Source: Pelodera strongyloides (lineage: Eukaryota > Nematoda > Chromadorea > Rhabditida > Rhabditidae). From it: 64,000 bases of DNA. Below the pieces are notes generated by a model that was not told the DNA's origin, did not search any database, and saw only the letters and a program-made list of their open reading frames with translations. The stretch lies in the NCBI GenBank assembly GCA_036852015.1, contig JAANDG010000013.1, forward strand, positions 124,001 through 188,000, in the 5' to 3' direction. How positions within the stretch are numbered: position 1 is the stretch's first letter; each line of letters opens with the position of its first letter. The position numbers and the translations under genes were made by a program. Positions 1-12,300 of the stretch are shown piece after piece.

Positions 1-79
1 TTCAGTTTAGTGTATTTTATTATTATGATTATTTTTATGATTATTATTATTATTATTATTATTTATTATTAATTTTCAG

Positions 80-2733
80 ATCTTGACAAGAGCAGTAACT
101 TGACCCGAATTCTTTCGCATCCCACAATGGAAGTATCGCTGACTGCGGGTGATGATCGACGGATTAGATACTTTGACAACAAATCAGGTATTTTTATTTT
201 TATTTTATGTTCTATTTACTTGAAGTATATTATATATATATATATCGTTTGGGTATCGTTACGGGTAAAATAGGGTAAAATATCGTTTGGGTAAAATTAA
301 AATTTGAGGCATATGCTCTTTTTCACTATAAATGTCGTACGTACACCGTATATGCCTTTTCCCACTTAGTAATATTTATTTATAACTAATTGTTCCGCTT
401 TACCTGCACTATTCTGATGTCGCTCCCATTTATTTCAACTTTTAGTGAAACATATCGATGCGTCACGTCATTACGTTTAAAGCGAAATACCGGCCGGTTT
501 TTGAAACAATTCAAGTACACCAGCATTCTTATGCAGCTCATGCAAACGAACATAAATTAGAATAAAAAATCGAGCTTTGCATAAATACGCACGAATTTCC
601 GCTGCACAGGATGCTTTCAAAAACCCGGCCGGTATTTAGCTTTAAACTCAAACATACTATTTCTATGAGTTGTATATATTGTCTTTTTATGAACTGATCG
701 TCTTGTTCAGGCAAATTGATCCACTCGACTGTGGCCCACGTGGAGGGCATATCGTCGCTTGCGATCGATCCGAATGGATTGTACCTTCTATCGGGAAGTC
801 ACGACGGATCATTACGACTATGGAATATGGAGAAACGATTGTGTCTACAGGTGACTGTTTTTTAAAGCGATATGGTAGGTGGTTAGTGAGTGTGAAGTAC
901 TTTGCGCTCAGTTGAGTGTTTTTTTAAAGCGATATGGGCGGTTCGTGATTTGAAGGGCCTTTTGTGCGTTTTTGAGTTGCTTCTGTGCTTACTCCGCCCG
1001 AGCTAGTTAGTTCCCTAGCATATAAATTTTTATTCTGAAATGGCACCCGATTTGTCTCGGGAATGCAGCTGTCGCTGTCGAGCATACGCTTCATAAACGA
1101 CGTATCGCGTCGGAGCGCTTTAACTTGTATCACATTTAGGAAATTTCTGCGCATCGCAAGAAGCACGACGCATCGGTCACGTGTGTGGCATTCCATCCAT
1201 CGAGACCGTTGATTGGGTCTGCCGGGGCTGACAGTCTTGCCAAGGTTTGTGTGCTAATTTGGTTTTTAATTACGTTTCTGTTTGTTGGTTTCTTGGAATA
1301 ACCCATGAGAACGTCAAAGGGATAGGGTCACTAGGAATTGCACCTTTTGAATATTTTATACCAGCCGTTCGAAGAGCCCTACGGGCTCTTCTCCGACTGG
1401 AGGAATCGGCCTTCGGCCGATTGTTACCCTAATTTAAAAAAAAGGAATTTCTTCAAACGTAAAAAAGATGTTCATTTACGTTTATGTGGGAACGTATAAT
1501 ATGGTTCTGGACTTCATGCAAATTTGCATATTTGCTATTGCAATTGCTCTTCTATCTCCTATAAGATCCTCCTCCCATAAGCTAGCATAGCTCAACAGGA
1601 AGAGCGTTGGACTGTGAATCGAGAGTGTGGGCTGCTGTGGGTTCGAATCCCGCCAGCGGCAATGATTTTGTATGCTCTTTCGATCGAAGAATTTTCTTTA
1701 TGAAGGGATTTCGTTGTGCACATAAAAACAAACCCGTGACAAACTCTTCTCCTTTATATAATAAGATTGCTCGTAGCTGGTCATAATACTTAATACAAAA
1801 ATTACAGTAAATTGTATTTGCTTCTCGAGGCAGGAGCATGCTCAGAAGCTAAGCTACCTCACATTTATAAAACAACTAACGTACCGCCGCCGCAATTAAA
1901 CGGTACGCCAACCTTTGTTACAGGTGCGACATAGCGTGACGCGTGACGGGGCTAGAGGCGTAGAGAGTGTTGTGATAAATAGAGGGTGAATATAAGGGCC
2001 CTGCATATTCTATCGTCTCCAGCCTTATCACGCTATTTCGCACTTCTAACACTGTTTGGCGTACCGTTTAACTACGGCTACGTTACGCTAGTTGTTTTAT
2101 TACTGTAAGGTAGCTTATCTTTTGAGCATGCTCCTGCCTCGAGGAGCAAAGACAATTTACTGTAATTTCATATTATGACCAGCAACCGCTATGCTATCAA
2201 TATAAAATATTCAAAAGGTGCAATTCCCCCAAACAAATTATTGTGTGTCCCGAGCAGTATACAGTATAGCTGGCTGATTCTGTTGGCAAGTTGGCATACT
2301 GAAAGGGGTGGCCCATTGGAAACGTCCGCGCTTCGCAGTCAGCCGACCCGAGTTCGAATCCAGCCACAACACACACTCAATGCCACCGAGGCGGGGAAAA
2401 GCGAGGCGAATCCCCCATTGCCTAGCCTGAAGACTTCGAGGGATTTGTCCTTTCGTCTCGTCGTCAAACACTCTGTATAACTCCACAAAACCTCATTGGA
2501 AAGATCAAGGATCGACATTATCTGAAGAAAAATCTCCCCTCCACGCATTCCCCCGCGGATTGAAGAAGCACGACGCTAGAAACCTTCCGCACTTGTTCCA
2601 TGTACTTGATTGATGTTGTATCTGATTGATGTATGTGTGAATAAAGTAGTGATAAAGGAAAACTCTGTTATCATGAAAAATCGGAACTTTTTTTTTCAAG
2701 GTTTTTGCAACAACTGGATCTCCGAGTGAATGA
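80..2733 (+). CDS. cash-1: Striatin-family WD40 protein, C-terminal exons (5' part outside window)
   Basis: Striatins are WD40 scaffolds that bind PP2A and organise the STRIPAK complex. Exons by splice sites: 80-187, 711-850, 1140-1244, 2701-2733; phases agree throughout. The translation reads like the last WD40 blades of striatin: 'LTRILSHPTMEVSLTAGDDR', then a blade containing 'VAHVEGISSLAIDPNGLYLL' and 'SGSHDGSLRLWNME', then 'HPSRPLIGSAGADSLAKVFA'. The last exon gives only 'VFATTGSPSE' and stop, which fits the usual 'AKVF' ending of the family. If the third intron is not removed, translation would stop at 1301 after 'AKVCVLIW...'; the spliced ending fits the family better. The gene starts left of the window, so the striatin coiled coil and caveolin-binding parts are not seen. 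The symbol is that of the C. elegans striatin homolog, used by homology only. Confidence 0.88.
476..646. mobile_element. MITE family M1, copy in striatin intron 1
   Basis: Inverted-repeat element of about 170 bp. It opens with TTTAAAGCGAAATACCGG and closes with CCGGTATTTAGCTTTAAA. The centre carries the family signature of ATGCAAA..AACATAAATTAGAATAAAA. No coding capacity. At least a dozen relatives occur in this window; this is a well-preserved copy. Confidence 0.85.
1369..1431 (+). repeat. Twin perfect hairpins
   Basis: Two adjacent stem-loops lie inside the segment interrupting the M2 element: GAAGAGCCC-TAC-GGGCTCTTC, then AATCGGCC-TTC-GGCCGATT, followed by an A-rich stretch. They look like paired structural elements at one end of an inserted retroposon. 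No family recognised. Confidence 0.5.
1584..1662 (+). ncRNA. tRNA-like unit (tRNA pseudogene or SINE head)
   Basis: Contains a good A box (TAGCTCAACAGG) and B box (GGGTTCGAATCCC), with a D arm GCTC/GAGC and a T arm GTGGG/CCCGC. The putative anticodon loop CTGTGAA would read GTG (His). The acceptor stem does not pair well and the anticodon stem has a mismatch, so this is more likely a tRNA-derived SINE head or pseudogene than a working tRNA. It lies in the insertion within the M2 element. Confidence 0.5.
2305..2560 (+). repeat. tRNA-derived SINE-like element
   Basis: An A box (TGGCCCATTGG, near 2309) and a B box (GAGTTCGAATCC, near 2350) are spaced as in a tRNA, followed by about 200 bp of unrelated tail. 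It lies in the last striatin intron. It does not fold into a clean cloverleaf. Boundaries are approximate. Confidence 0.45.
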
Positions 2734-5054
2734 GAGTGTCGCGTCCACGCGTTCTTCATTTATTGTTGCATCACTCCCCATATCGCTGGGTTTGTTTATT
2801 TTGTAAAGTTTTATCTTCTATGAAGAAAGTGAGTGAAGGGGCTGATCTTGGAGTGGAGTTTTGTTTCTTAATTGTTTGTAGAGTAGTGTATATTATATAC
2901 TGTACGTTTACAACATACAATAGTGCAGTTGTGTGAGTTCACAGTTCACTGGTCACTAGAGTCGGTGAACCTTGTCAGTGTTTTAGTGGATATAAGTGTA
3001 TCATTGTATGTTTTAGTTTAGTCCAACACGAGCGAAAATTTTCGGCTGACTGTATTACGGTATGCGACATATTACATGTTGGAACTGGGGAACACGCTGC
3101 TTTGAGGTTTCTTTATTCGTCTATTCTTGTTCGACCATCTCGGTACACATTTCATTCCCATTCCCGTACTTATATTACACTTTTTACCGGACTCGTTTTA
3201 CCATCTTTGTTTTTTTTGTAGTCTGTAGTGTTGTAGTGCGACGTTCTGGTAACTGCTTGCGCCTACAATGTTCGTATTAGCAGTGTGCGTTACTCTCTGT
3301 GTATGTGCTCGCGTGCTCACGCTCTGTACCTTATGTGAACATTAAAGCCATTCGGTTTTGAAACTTAGCCCGCTTAGCCGTACATGGGAATTTGGGAAAA
3401 ACTGCATTTCGATCTCCGTGTACTAAGTATAGCCTTTCCTCCGGCACCGGCACAGGCACAGAATAGAACACAATTTGCATATTGTCCGTCCGGCACAAGT
3501 TTCAAAACCAAATGCCATATCCATTTAATGACTTTTAGTTTTATGTTCGATTCTAAGCTGTCAAAATATTGTTGTGCGCGTGAGCATGTGTAGCCTGTGT
3601 TCCTTTTTTGTGTAGTATTGTAAGACCTTCACCTTTCCATAACCATTTCTACCGGTGGTTTTGTGCTAGCAACCCTCGGCAGGTCGTCCCCATTGGGTTC
3701 TTTGTTCTTGTTTGCGGCTTTTTTAAAAGCGGTATAACAACCGGGTTTTGAAACCGATTTTGTACAACTGCATTCCCTTACCGACTTCCCGTGCATCATA
3801 GCATCATATGCAAATTAAAGTGATTAGAATAAAAAATCGAGCACATTTAGCATAGATACCTAGGAATACAATTGTCCGTAATACGTTTCAAGAAGCGGAA
3901 GTTGTACTGCTTTAAGTTTTATAGGTCTCTCAGTTGTCTTGTACGATTCTTTAAAATCTATATATATATTTTTTTTAAATCACTTCCACATTGTTTTTGT
4001 TCCCTGAATTTGACCATTTTCGTGTAATTTACAACCGTTATCATAAGAATATAGTACTCGTTTTATAGTCAAAAGATCCATCATTATAATTTCGACATTA
4101 TTTTAATTCTTAACCGATATTTATGTTTAGTGCAATCAATTTTTCTTTTTAATTTTATGTTGCTCTGTAAGTTAACGGTGGTGCAATTGTGGTTTTATTT
4201 TGAACTTTGGTGGCTGGAATCGTTTTCACAATTGACATGAATTGAAATGGAATATTGCTTGTTGTGAGTTTAATGAGCACTTATTATTTTCTAGTTGAAT
4301 TGGTAACTATTTTCGAAAATTTTGATTTCTGTAGTTTTTTTTTCTGATATATCCTTACACACATTATTATCATTATTTCTTTTTTTTTATGTTTTGTACA
4401 ATTATTGACATCTTGTGGAATTCTTGTTTGTTAGTTGCTGATTCTGATACGGAGTGAGTCGATAGGGATTAATTTTGCGCGTCGGCATTGTCGGCAATGT
4501 CGTTAAAGATTTAATTAATGAAGTTCTAATTATTACGACTTATCGACTCCGTATATGTATGGTTCTAGATTTATGACAAAGATGGCCTATGACTACCGTA
4601 GTTCACCCTTCTTTGGTTCTTTGATGATGTAGCGCTGGGAATTCTGAAGCACTTAGATAGAGGGTATATCCGAAAGACTAGAGCAGAATTATGTGTAAGT
4701 AAAGGTGAATAAGAAGTCTAGTAAATGTAGGAGTATAGCTAACTGGGTAATGAGGATAGTACTGAGGCCGTATTCACCAACACACAGGGATCCCTCCTTA
4801 GGGTCACTAGCGCTCTTTATCTCTTCTGCTCCCGCACTCTTTAGCTCCCTGGGGAGGCCAGGGAGTGAGGCCGTATTCACCAACACGCAGGACTGTTTGC
4901 ATGGGTTGGGGGGAGGGTCTTTTGGAGTATTAGAGTAGCGTGGTAGTCGTGAGCATTTTTAAACCAACGCGCGCGATTTTCGCTGTGTACCCCTGGTTGC
5001 TTATGTGTTTGGAGTTCCCAGCGCTATAATTATTCGTGCTAATATTTTTTTGTT

Positions 5055-5235
5055 TATAACTTGTATTTATATGGCGGCACGCACTTTCTTGTAGCCATTT
5101 TGAAAGAATATGAATATGTTATTTATTCTCTAGTTTCGGCGTTTCCATTGAGCAGCTTGTACCGTACTCTGTGGTTTTGAGTCTTTTTTCATTTAGTAAA
5201 GATTGATTATTTTTGGTGTTTGGTTTTGGTGTATG
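5055..5235. repeat. Segment shared with 32650-32830
   Basis: About 180 bp reads nearly the same as 32650-32830, including 'GAATATG.. ATGTTATTTATTCTCTAG', 'TTTCGGCGTT.CCATTGAGCA' and 'GGTTTTGAGTCTTTTTT'. One copy lies beyond the stop codon of gene A and the other beyond the stop codon of gene C, so the likely cause is duplication of a gene together with its 3' flank. Confidence 0.7.
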
Positions 5236-5910
5236 TTGACTTTGTGAAGAAAAATGTTTTTGAAAAATGTTAGGAGGACAGCAATATCAGCTACGTGGTC
5301 AGTCTTAACTGTAAGGTAATTACAACTTTTCAATTTCATAGGAGAAGATGAACGCTTGGTGAGACTTGCCAGTTATGCAGCATGCGCTTCAAAAAAAACC
5401 GACGGTTGCACCCACTTAATATGCAGAGAATCTAGTTGGCTAGGAGATGTAGGGTAGGCCAGCTTTGTCACTAAAGGTCGTTCGTCGTGTCTAGAAGTCC
5501 ATATGTCTGCCTTCTCGTGCAACAATTAGGACGTGCAATAATTGAAATCATTTATTTCAATCCACCGCAAAATATATAAAGCGACATGCTTCAGGTGACA
5601 AATAGGTACAGTAAAATAATGTGTAGAAAATTGGACTTTCGCAATCTTACAAAAAGTTATACGTTCGTGTAGTATGGCGATTGAAATGCGAGCGGGGCAA
5701 ACACTGGGGAAACTCGGTTCGGGTGCCGCACCTATACGGCACTATTAGGGGGGGGGGGGTGCAGATCTAACGGCGCACCCCACTTTTTTGGTGCGGCACC
5801 CCACCGAAAACTGGTGCGACACCGACATCGAGCTGAGTTTCGCGTTGAATAATACCACCCGAGACTTCTGAGCTCAACGGGCAATGGAAAAATATATAAG
5901 TGAGGTGAGA

Positions 5911-6254
5911 GGCCGTTTTCATGCATTTACTTCTGTCATACATTTTTGACCATCAAAAAGGTACTTAGGTTAAGTAAATTTATGACTGAAGTACGCCGCT
6001 GCAATGCGCTCTGGATTACACCAACAACGGATTTGGCAATTTGCCAAGTTTGCAAACTGAAAATATTGAAGTACCGCGATACTCGCACCTTTTTGTTTTA
6101 AGTACGCCTCCCATGCTGTAGGCGTACTTCTGTCAAAAGGGTACTTAACCTAAGTACTTTTTTGACAGAAACAAATGTTGGTGAAACCGTAAGTGCCGCG
6201 CCATTTTGACTGAAGTACCCTTTTTGACAGAAGTAAGTGTTGGTGAAAACGGTC
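5911..6254. mobile_element. MITE with GGCCGTTTTC ends
   Basis: The left end GGCCGTTTTCATGCATTTAC and right end GTGTTGGTGAAAACGG(T)C are inverted. Internal arms repeat ACTTCTGTCA / TGACAGAAGT and GTACTTAGGTTAAGT / ACTTAACCTAAGT. Related 'GGCC.T.TTCACCA' ends occur at 23349, 49895 and singly near 4763 and 38940. Confidence 0.65.
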
Positions 6255-6365
6255 TCCTGGGTTGTTATTTCTTCAATCTTATATTTAAGGAGGCTTGCGG
6301 AAGCGTCTCGTAACAAAACCGTGATATTTTATGCTCAAATATTATACGTCCATAGTTGATGTCAT

Positions 6366-9300
6366 TCAGCCGTATGGATTCTTAGTGAAGCGTCCAGTAG
6401 AGGAATCCCTCCATCTTCCACTGTGTCCTCTGCCACCGCTGGGATCCCAGTAGGCGCTGGAGCTGGACGACGACGCGCCTGAGTAGCTAGGGCTTGAGTA
6501 TCCAAAGGAAGGCGCATAGCTATACGACATTTGTGAAGCACATCTTCTCGCCTCTGCCATTTCTCTTCTTTCCCTCTCTGCATCTTCTCGCTGCCTGCGT
6601 TTCGCAGCTTCTAGTTCTCTGCGTTCCTGCTCTATTCTTCGCTGCTCTGCTTCTCTAGCCAATCTCTGCCTCTCTGTCTCTTCTCGCTGTCTGCGTGCCT
6701 CCTCCTCTATCCGTCGGCGTTCCTCAGCAGCTCGACGCTCTTCGTCCTCTCTCTGTTTGCGCAGTCTCTCTTTTTCTCTATCCTGGTTTTCAGCGATCTT
6801 CCGCAGTCTCTCCCTCTCTGCACTATTCCTTTCCTCTTGATCTCGCTTCTCTTTCGCAAGTTTCTCCCTCTCTTTTATGTACTGCGCGAGATGAGCACGA
6901 CGTTGCTAAAATTGAATGTTGTGATACTGATTTTAGACACAAGTGCAATGTAAAGTGCGATGCGTAACTAGTATGATTTATTTTCACTAACAATAAAATG
7001 CAAAAGCCCCATCAAAAGACTATTGTCCATTATTTAAGGGTCATGCTTATCAAAAAATAGTTTTTTTTTTTTCGTACATATGTCCTGGAACTTATTCATG
7101 GGAAAGCGCACAGTGTGGAATGTAGATATATATATATTATTCGTTGCGTGCGAGAACATCTGCGCGCACGAGCTGTGCGAACGAAAGACAATAAAACCGC
7201 AGGCTGAAAATCGTTCACTTCGTTTCGTACCTCGATGTACTCCTGCAGAGCCTTCAGATACAACTTGTTGGCTTCCTCGTTTCGCATTTTCGGATACGAA
7301 TCGAAAGCGCTGATGGATGTTTTCTGAAGCATGCAGCATTATTATAATTGTATACCCGCATTTTTAGAATACATCATCAAGTATATAAGTGCTGTTCTAA
7401 CACTTGAAACAAACTTGTAAATAACCTTTGCTCCGGTGTGTAGCTTGTCGAACTCAACAGAACTGAATTTGCTGTAGTCAACCTGTAACATTTTGCTGTA
7501 GTCAACGTCAACCTGTGCTGATACCGATTATGTTGACAAATGGTTGCTAGTTGCTACTAGCCAGGGGTATAACCCTTGGTATAATTAACGTGTCTACTTT
7601 ACAGTTCAGAGACTTGTTTCAATAGCAAAGGTCTGTTTCTTCGTTGATCCCAACTCACATTGGTCTCTTTGTTATAAACATCCTTCGCCTTTTCCAAAGC
7701 ACCCTGATGACTGGCATCGATAGTGGCCTATAAATTCTGAGTCTTTTTCTCAAAGGCATTAACAGGAGAAAATCCCTTGACTGCTGGTGTGCCAGTAGTG
7801 CGCCACAGAAAACAACCGTTTACGTTCCCATGTTCACATAGTAGATACCGCCCGTATTAGTCAGCTGTCACGTAGTATATTATTTTTGTTGCGATATATA
7901 CCGTAGTCACTTCGAATATTGAAATACCCATATTCAAATATGTTTTGAACTTTTGGTTTCATCGTGCAATTGCTTTACAATTGTTTATTTTTGTTTCTAC
8001 TTTGATCTCTTTTGATCTCGTTAATTGCAATTACCCTATAGCCTGCGGTGTTGTGCAATTTTATTGAATGTTTGTTTTGGCGCCAAAAACTTGACGTAGC
8101 AGCAAGTTTTGGATAGGAAGGAGTCGAGACAAATACCACGATAGGGAAAGGTGACCCTGAAGGGGGCCCTTGCCCTGCTTTATGTTTTGATACTTTTTGA
8201 ACTCTTGCTTTCATATTCTAAAATCGCGACTCCGTTCTAAGCGCGCACTTATTACTTACAAATTTTTATCCATATCACTTATTTTTAATTTGCATGTTTT
8301 GCCTTATCTTAATAAACTATAAAAAACACAATGCGCACTGTTTTCATTTGCGTCACACCAGGGATTTTCCCTGTAATTACTTTTACTCATTGTTACTTGT
8401 ACTATTGCATTTCTGCTGTATTTAAACTGTACCTTATGCCGTATTGATGTTTATGCATGCACTTTGTTTATTGGAGCACATTAATCTTTTTGATTTAGGT
8501 CTGCAGTTATTGACTAAAGAAGTAGCTAGCGAAGGAATTGGAGCCGGAACCTTGAGATCAATCAAGATCACCTTAAGGTATTAATTTGTATTTCAGCATT
8601 TTTTTAGTTGGCGTTGGGAAACGGGTTTCTAGGGTGCTATGCCCCTGGTGAACTCCGAACCACGTTACTAACTCCACATCCCTTTGGTGAGCCGAAAGCT
8701 CACCGAAGGTCGACACAAACATCTCCTTGGTGAGCCGAAAGCTCCCCAGGGATCGACGCACACGACTGTGTAGTGAGCCGAAAGCCACTAGGACATCCAA
8801 CTGGGGGCCGAACCGAACTTCCATGCCTACTTCGCTGAGGAAGAGCACGCAGACCTCGAGGCTAACCGCCTCGAGATGCTCTCCCGGCACACAGATGACT
8901 CCATTCTTGCGTATCAGAGAAGCGTGCCAATGCACACTCGTCTCTGTTACGTGAAAGCAAGCGTGATAAGTGTCTTAAGCTGGTACGAGGCTATTGCCTC
9001 CGAGTCCGGTGACATTATCATACTTGGCCCTTGTGGTGAGGCTGCGTAAGCAGCCTCGTACCTAAGGTGCACTCGGTCGAGATTGACTGGCTTTGGTTCA
9101 CCCTTGAACCTTGGCCGGTTGATCCTGATCGTTGGGCCCTGAGGTGAGCATGGGGTGTTGCTTCGGCAGCTCCATGTTCTAACCACATAGGTAAAAGTCA
9201 AAGGCTCCGGTTAAAAAAAAAAAAAAAAAAAAAAAATTTTTTTTTTTATTTTTTTTTTTTTTTTTTTTTACTGCTTAGCCAAAGAGAAACTCTTTGGAAG

Positions 9301-12300
9301 AAACCGAGCAGGGACATATTGAAAAACAGCTGTTTAGTGTTGAATTTTTTTTCTATTATGCTAATGTTGTGTGAGAACGAATCCGAGTATTTCTGTGTAC
9401 AAAGAATACGATGATGGATAACGGACTCAGGTAATAGAATTAGGGATGTCTAGGCAAAACCGTATGGTTGTGTGCGTTGCAGTAACTAATCTATTGTTTT
9501 AGCAGCTTAGCTTAAGAGAATCAAGATTTACCTAATATGCTGTTCATTTCAATTATCTTCACTTCCTTAAGAATGTCGACTGGAAACGCAGGCGGTACCG
9601 TCGAAGACCAGATGAGCTCCGTATCGCTGAAAGACGATAACAATGTCGGAAGAAGCGGAAGTGGAGACGTTGAAGATCTGAATGGTGGACCGAAAGTTCA
9701 CGAGACCCCGCAACAGGTTGGTGTTCAAGTTGCAACCGAAATTAAGAGAGCCAAGGAGAGATTTGGCAAGGCTCTTGACGACTTGATTAACCTGGGAGAC
9801 CATGTTTTGGCTGTTTGCTTTAAGAATGAACCTCGTTTGCGCGACAGACCCGCCGCAAACATTAGCAATAAAGTCGAAGAAATGGTCAAAGAGCTTAGGG
9901 AATCCTGGCTCATGGTGCAGACACAAACCAGTGGTTACGAAACACTGCCTTGGGCGCACGCGGTTAACATGCTTCTGAAATGTGAGCAGCACGGAATATT
10001 TGACATGCCGTCATTATCTAGTCACCTGAACGAATATGAAAATCTGACTAGTATTACTGACGGAATACGAGCGCAACTGTGCGTTCCTACCAATCAAATT
10101 CACCGTGAAATAACTGGATTAATGCAGAGAAATGAATTGCTGCAAGATGTTTGTCATTTGAAAAGGTGCTCAGCAGAAAACTTATTGAAGGTATTGCAGC
10201 CACCGGATGTTGTAAACGCCTCCACGGAAACGAGAAATGTGCTGATCGACGACAACGCGGATGACATTGACCGGGAGATTCAGCAAGCTATGGGTGAGGA
10301 TAATGACTATAACCCTCTGAATAAAACTGTTGGTGGTGTTTACGGAAATAGTACTTTGGACTTTCAGACTCCATCGGCACCACCAAGCCACCCGAACACA
10401 TGGACGCCGAGGAGGCGCCCGACAGAGAGCCCACCACTGGAGGATCATCGGATGACTCCACCACAAATGAAACCACGGACAGGTGAGTTGTTCTCTGATA
10501 TCGAAATAATGAGAGCCAGTCCTGAGCGTGCGAATGATAATGTGGGTCAAGGTGTGAATCGTGAAATGTGGTCTAATATGATGTCTGTCCTTCCACCGAT
10601 TGTGAAATTCTCGAATAAAGACACAGAAAACTTTGACGAATTCATCAGCTCCATTCGTCTCCGATTCTTCCCAGGGTGTCCAGCAGCCTTTCAAGTTGCG
10701 CTGCTCCAAGCTCATCTGCGAGAAGACGCGAGAAACATCTTTGACGGCATCTCTCCAGAAATTAAACAGAGGGGTTTTGAAGCTGTTGTGACTGAATTTA
10801 AGCAACACTTTCGGGGTTCGGTGACTATGAAAAAATCTGTACACCAGAGAGAACTATTGAGCTTCCGTAAGAAACCAGGGCAGACTATCTTGAACTTCTG
10901 CAAAGAGATTGAAATTCTCGGGCGCAAAGCGTTTCCACAGGAGGTAGAGTCAGAAATTCGCAATAATCAGCTGTGTTCGACCTTGTTGAATAATCTTCGT
11001 GACCGTAGAGAGTTCAGTTGCTACCTAGATGCTTCAGTAGCTGATAATGGAGAACTGGCCGCGAACTACCTGAAGGTTAAGGAGCTTGCCTTGCGTCATG
11101 AATCCTACGACGAAACTCGAACTACGAGACCAGACTCGCACAGAGGGAACAACGTTCGTCACGAAAACTTTCGCCAGGGCCCAAACAACTTTCAGAGAAG
11201 AGGAAACGGCAGCTTCAGGGGAAAGAATCGCTACGACAGCAGACAACCAGTCCTGACCGGAGGAAATGCGACACAGATACCTCACGCTGGGAACCGAGGG
11301 GCTAGCCGTTCTACACAGCAACCCGATAGGCGGAGCGATACTAAAGAACCCAAGTGCTACCTGTGCAACAAAGGGGGTCACTTCAAGGACCAATGTCCAA
11401 GACGCAGAAATGAAGAACTGTGTCATACTGAAGTAAAACAGTCCACAGTGTCCTGGTTGCCTGATTCTGCGCTGCAAAAGGAAAGCGGTGACAGCAAACC
11501 CTTTGATCACAAGCATCATGTACTTGAACTCATGATGGAAGAGTCGACATGTGATGAAACCACCCGAGTGAGTGAAACTCAAGGTGCACAGTCGGACTCA
11601 GAGTACCCCAGGGTGAGTGAAGCCCGTGGAGGATACTCAGATCATACCCGAACAAGTGAAGTTCGTGGTGAAGGAACAGAAATTGTTCAGTATGGTAGCA
11701 GCGACAGACGTGAAGCTGTGCCATGGAAAGACTACTGCGAATCGACGGATGAGCAGCTAGCAAATGGAACTATGATAGTTCAGGAAGGGTGCGTGCGAGG
11801 AGAAACCTTCACCACACCTCAAATTTTTCCGGAGAAGATGGCAGCCGTGGCACGTTGCATCGAGGAACCGAAGAACGAATCCAAAGTGGGTTTGCCAGCT
11901 CATGGAGTGGAACGTTGGATGCAGGGTGACAGGGAATCTGTACTCTACGAATTGCATCCTATTGTGCTACAGCACGAAGAAGACCCGTTCAGGGCAGAGC
12001 AACTGAAATTGCGCGGACGCATTGCGTTTCTTGAAACGGATATTGTAATTGACTCGGGTGCTTGTATTTCTGTGGTCTCCAGCGGATTCTTGCGGTTAGC
12101 CCATGACGACAAGTCGATCGCCGAAAAGATGGTGGAAGAAGAAGTCAGCTACACCGAGGGGACCCCTGACCAGTATGGAGTACTTGATGCATCTCGAAAC
12201 TTGTTGAATCTCGTGGCTCGATGCTATCTACCGGTACAGATTGCTGATGGTGCGCGAGTACGAATCGGATTTCATGTGGTCCGACGTGACGAACCCACAG

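Larger units (their letters stand above)
1316..2232. mobile_element. MITE family M2, copy split by a later insertion (striatin last intron)
   Basis: The left end (AAAGGGATAGGGTCAC, 1316-1361) and the rest of the element (about 1777-2232, with GCTAAGCTACCTC / GAGCATGCTCCTGCC arms and GGTGCAATTC near the right end) match the intact M2 copies at 22508 and 30433. They are separated by about 415 bp of unrelated DNA that includes a tRNA-like unit. The right-hand terminal CCTATCCCTT is missing, so the copy is decayed. Confidence 0.65.
2734..6365. other. Striatin 3' flank and inter-gene repeats
   Basis: No further coding exon recognised. An ATTAAA at 3341-3346 is a possible striatin poly(A) signal. 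The stretch holds a diverged M1 copy (about 3722-3915), a 107-bp inverted repeat bounded by ATACGGAGT (4447-4553), a directly repeated GAGGCCGTATTCACCAACAC (about 4763 and 4868), a poly-G run near 5748, a segment shared with the flank of gene C (5055-5235), and a GGCC-ended MITE (5911-6254). Confidence 0.6.

Noticed and set aside
1584..1662. Functional tRNA-His gene
   Set aside because: A and B boxes are good, but the acceptor stem does not pair and the anticodon stem has a mismatch; treated as tRNA-derived repeat.
10182..10844. 220-residue minus-strand frame within gag
   Set aside because: Shadow of the gag frame on the other strand; no motif of its own.
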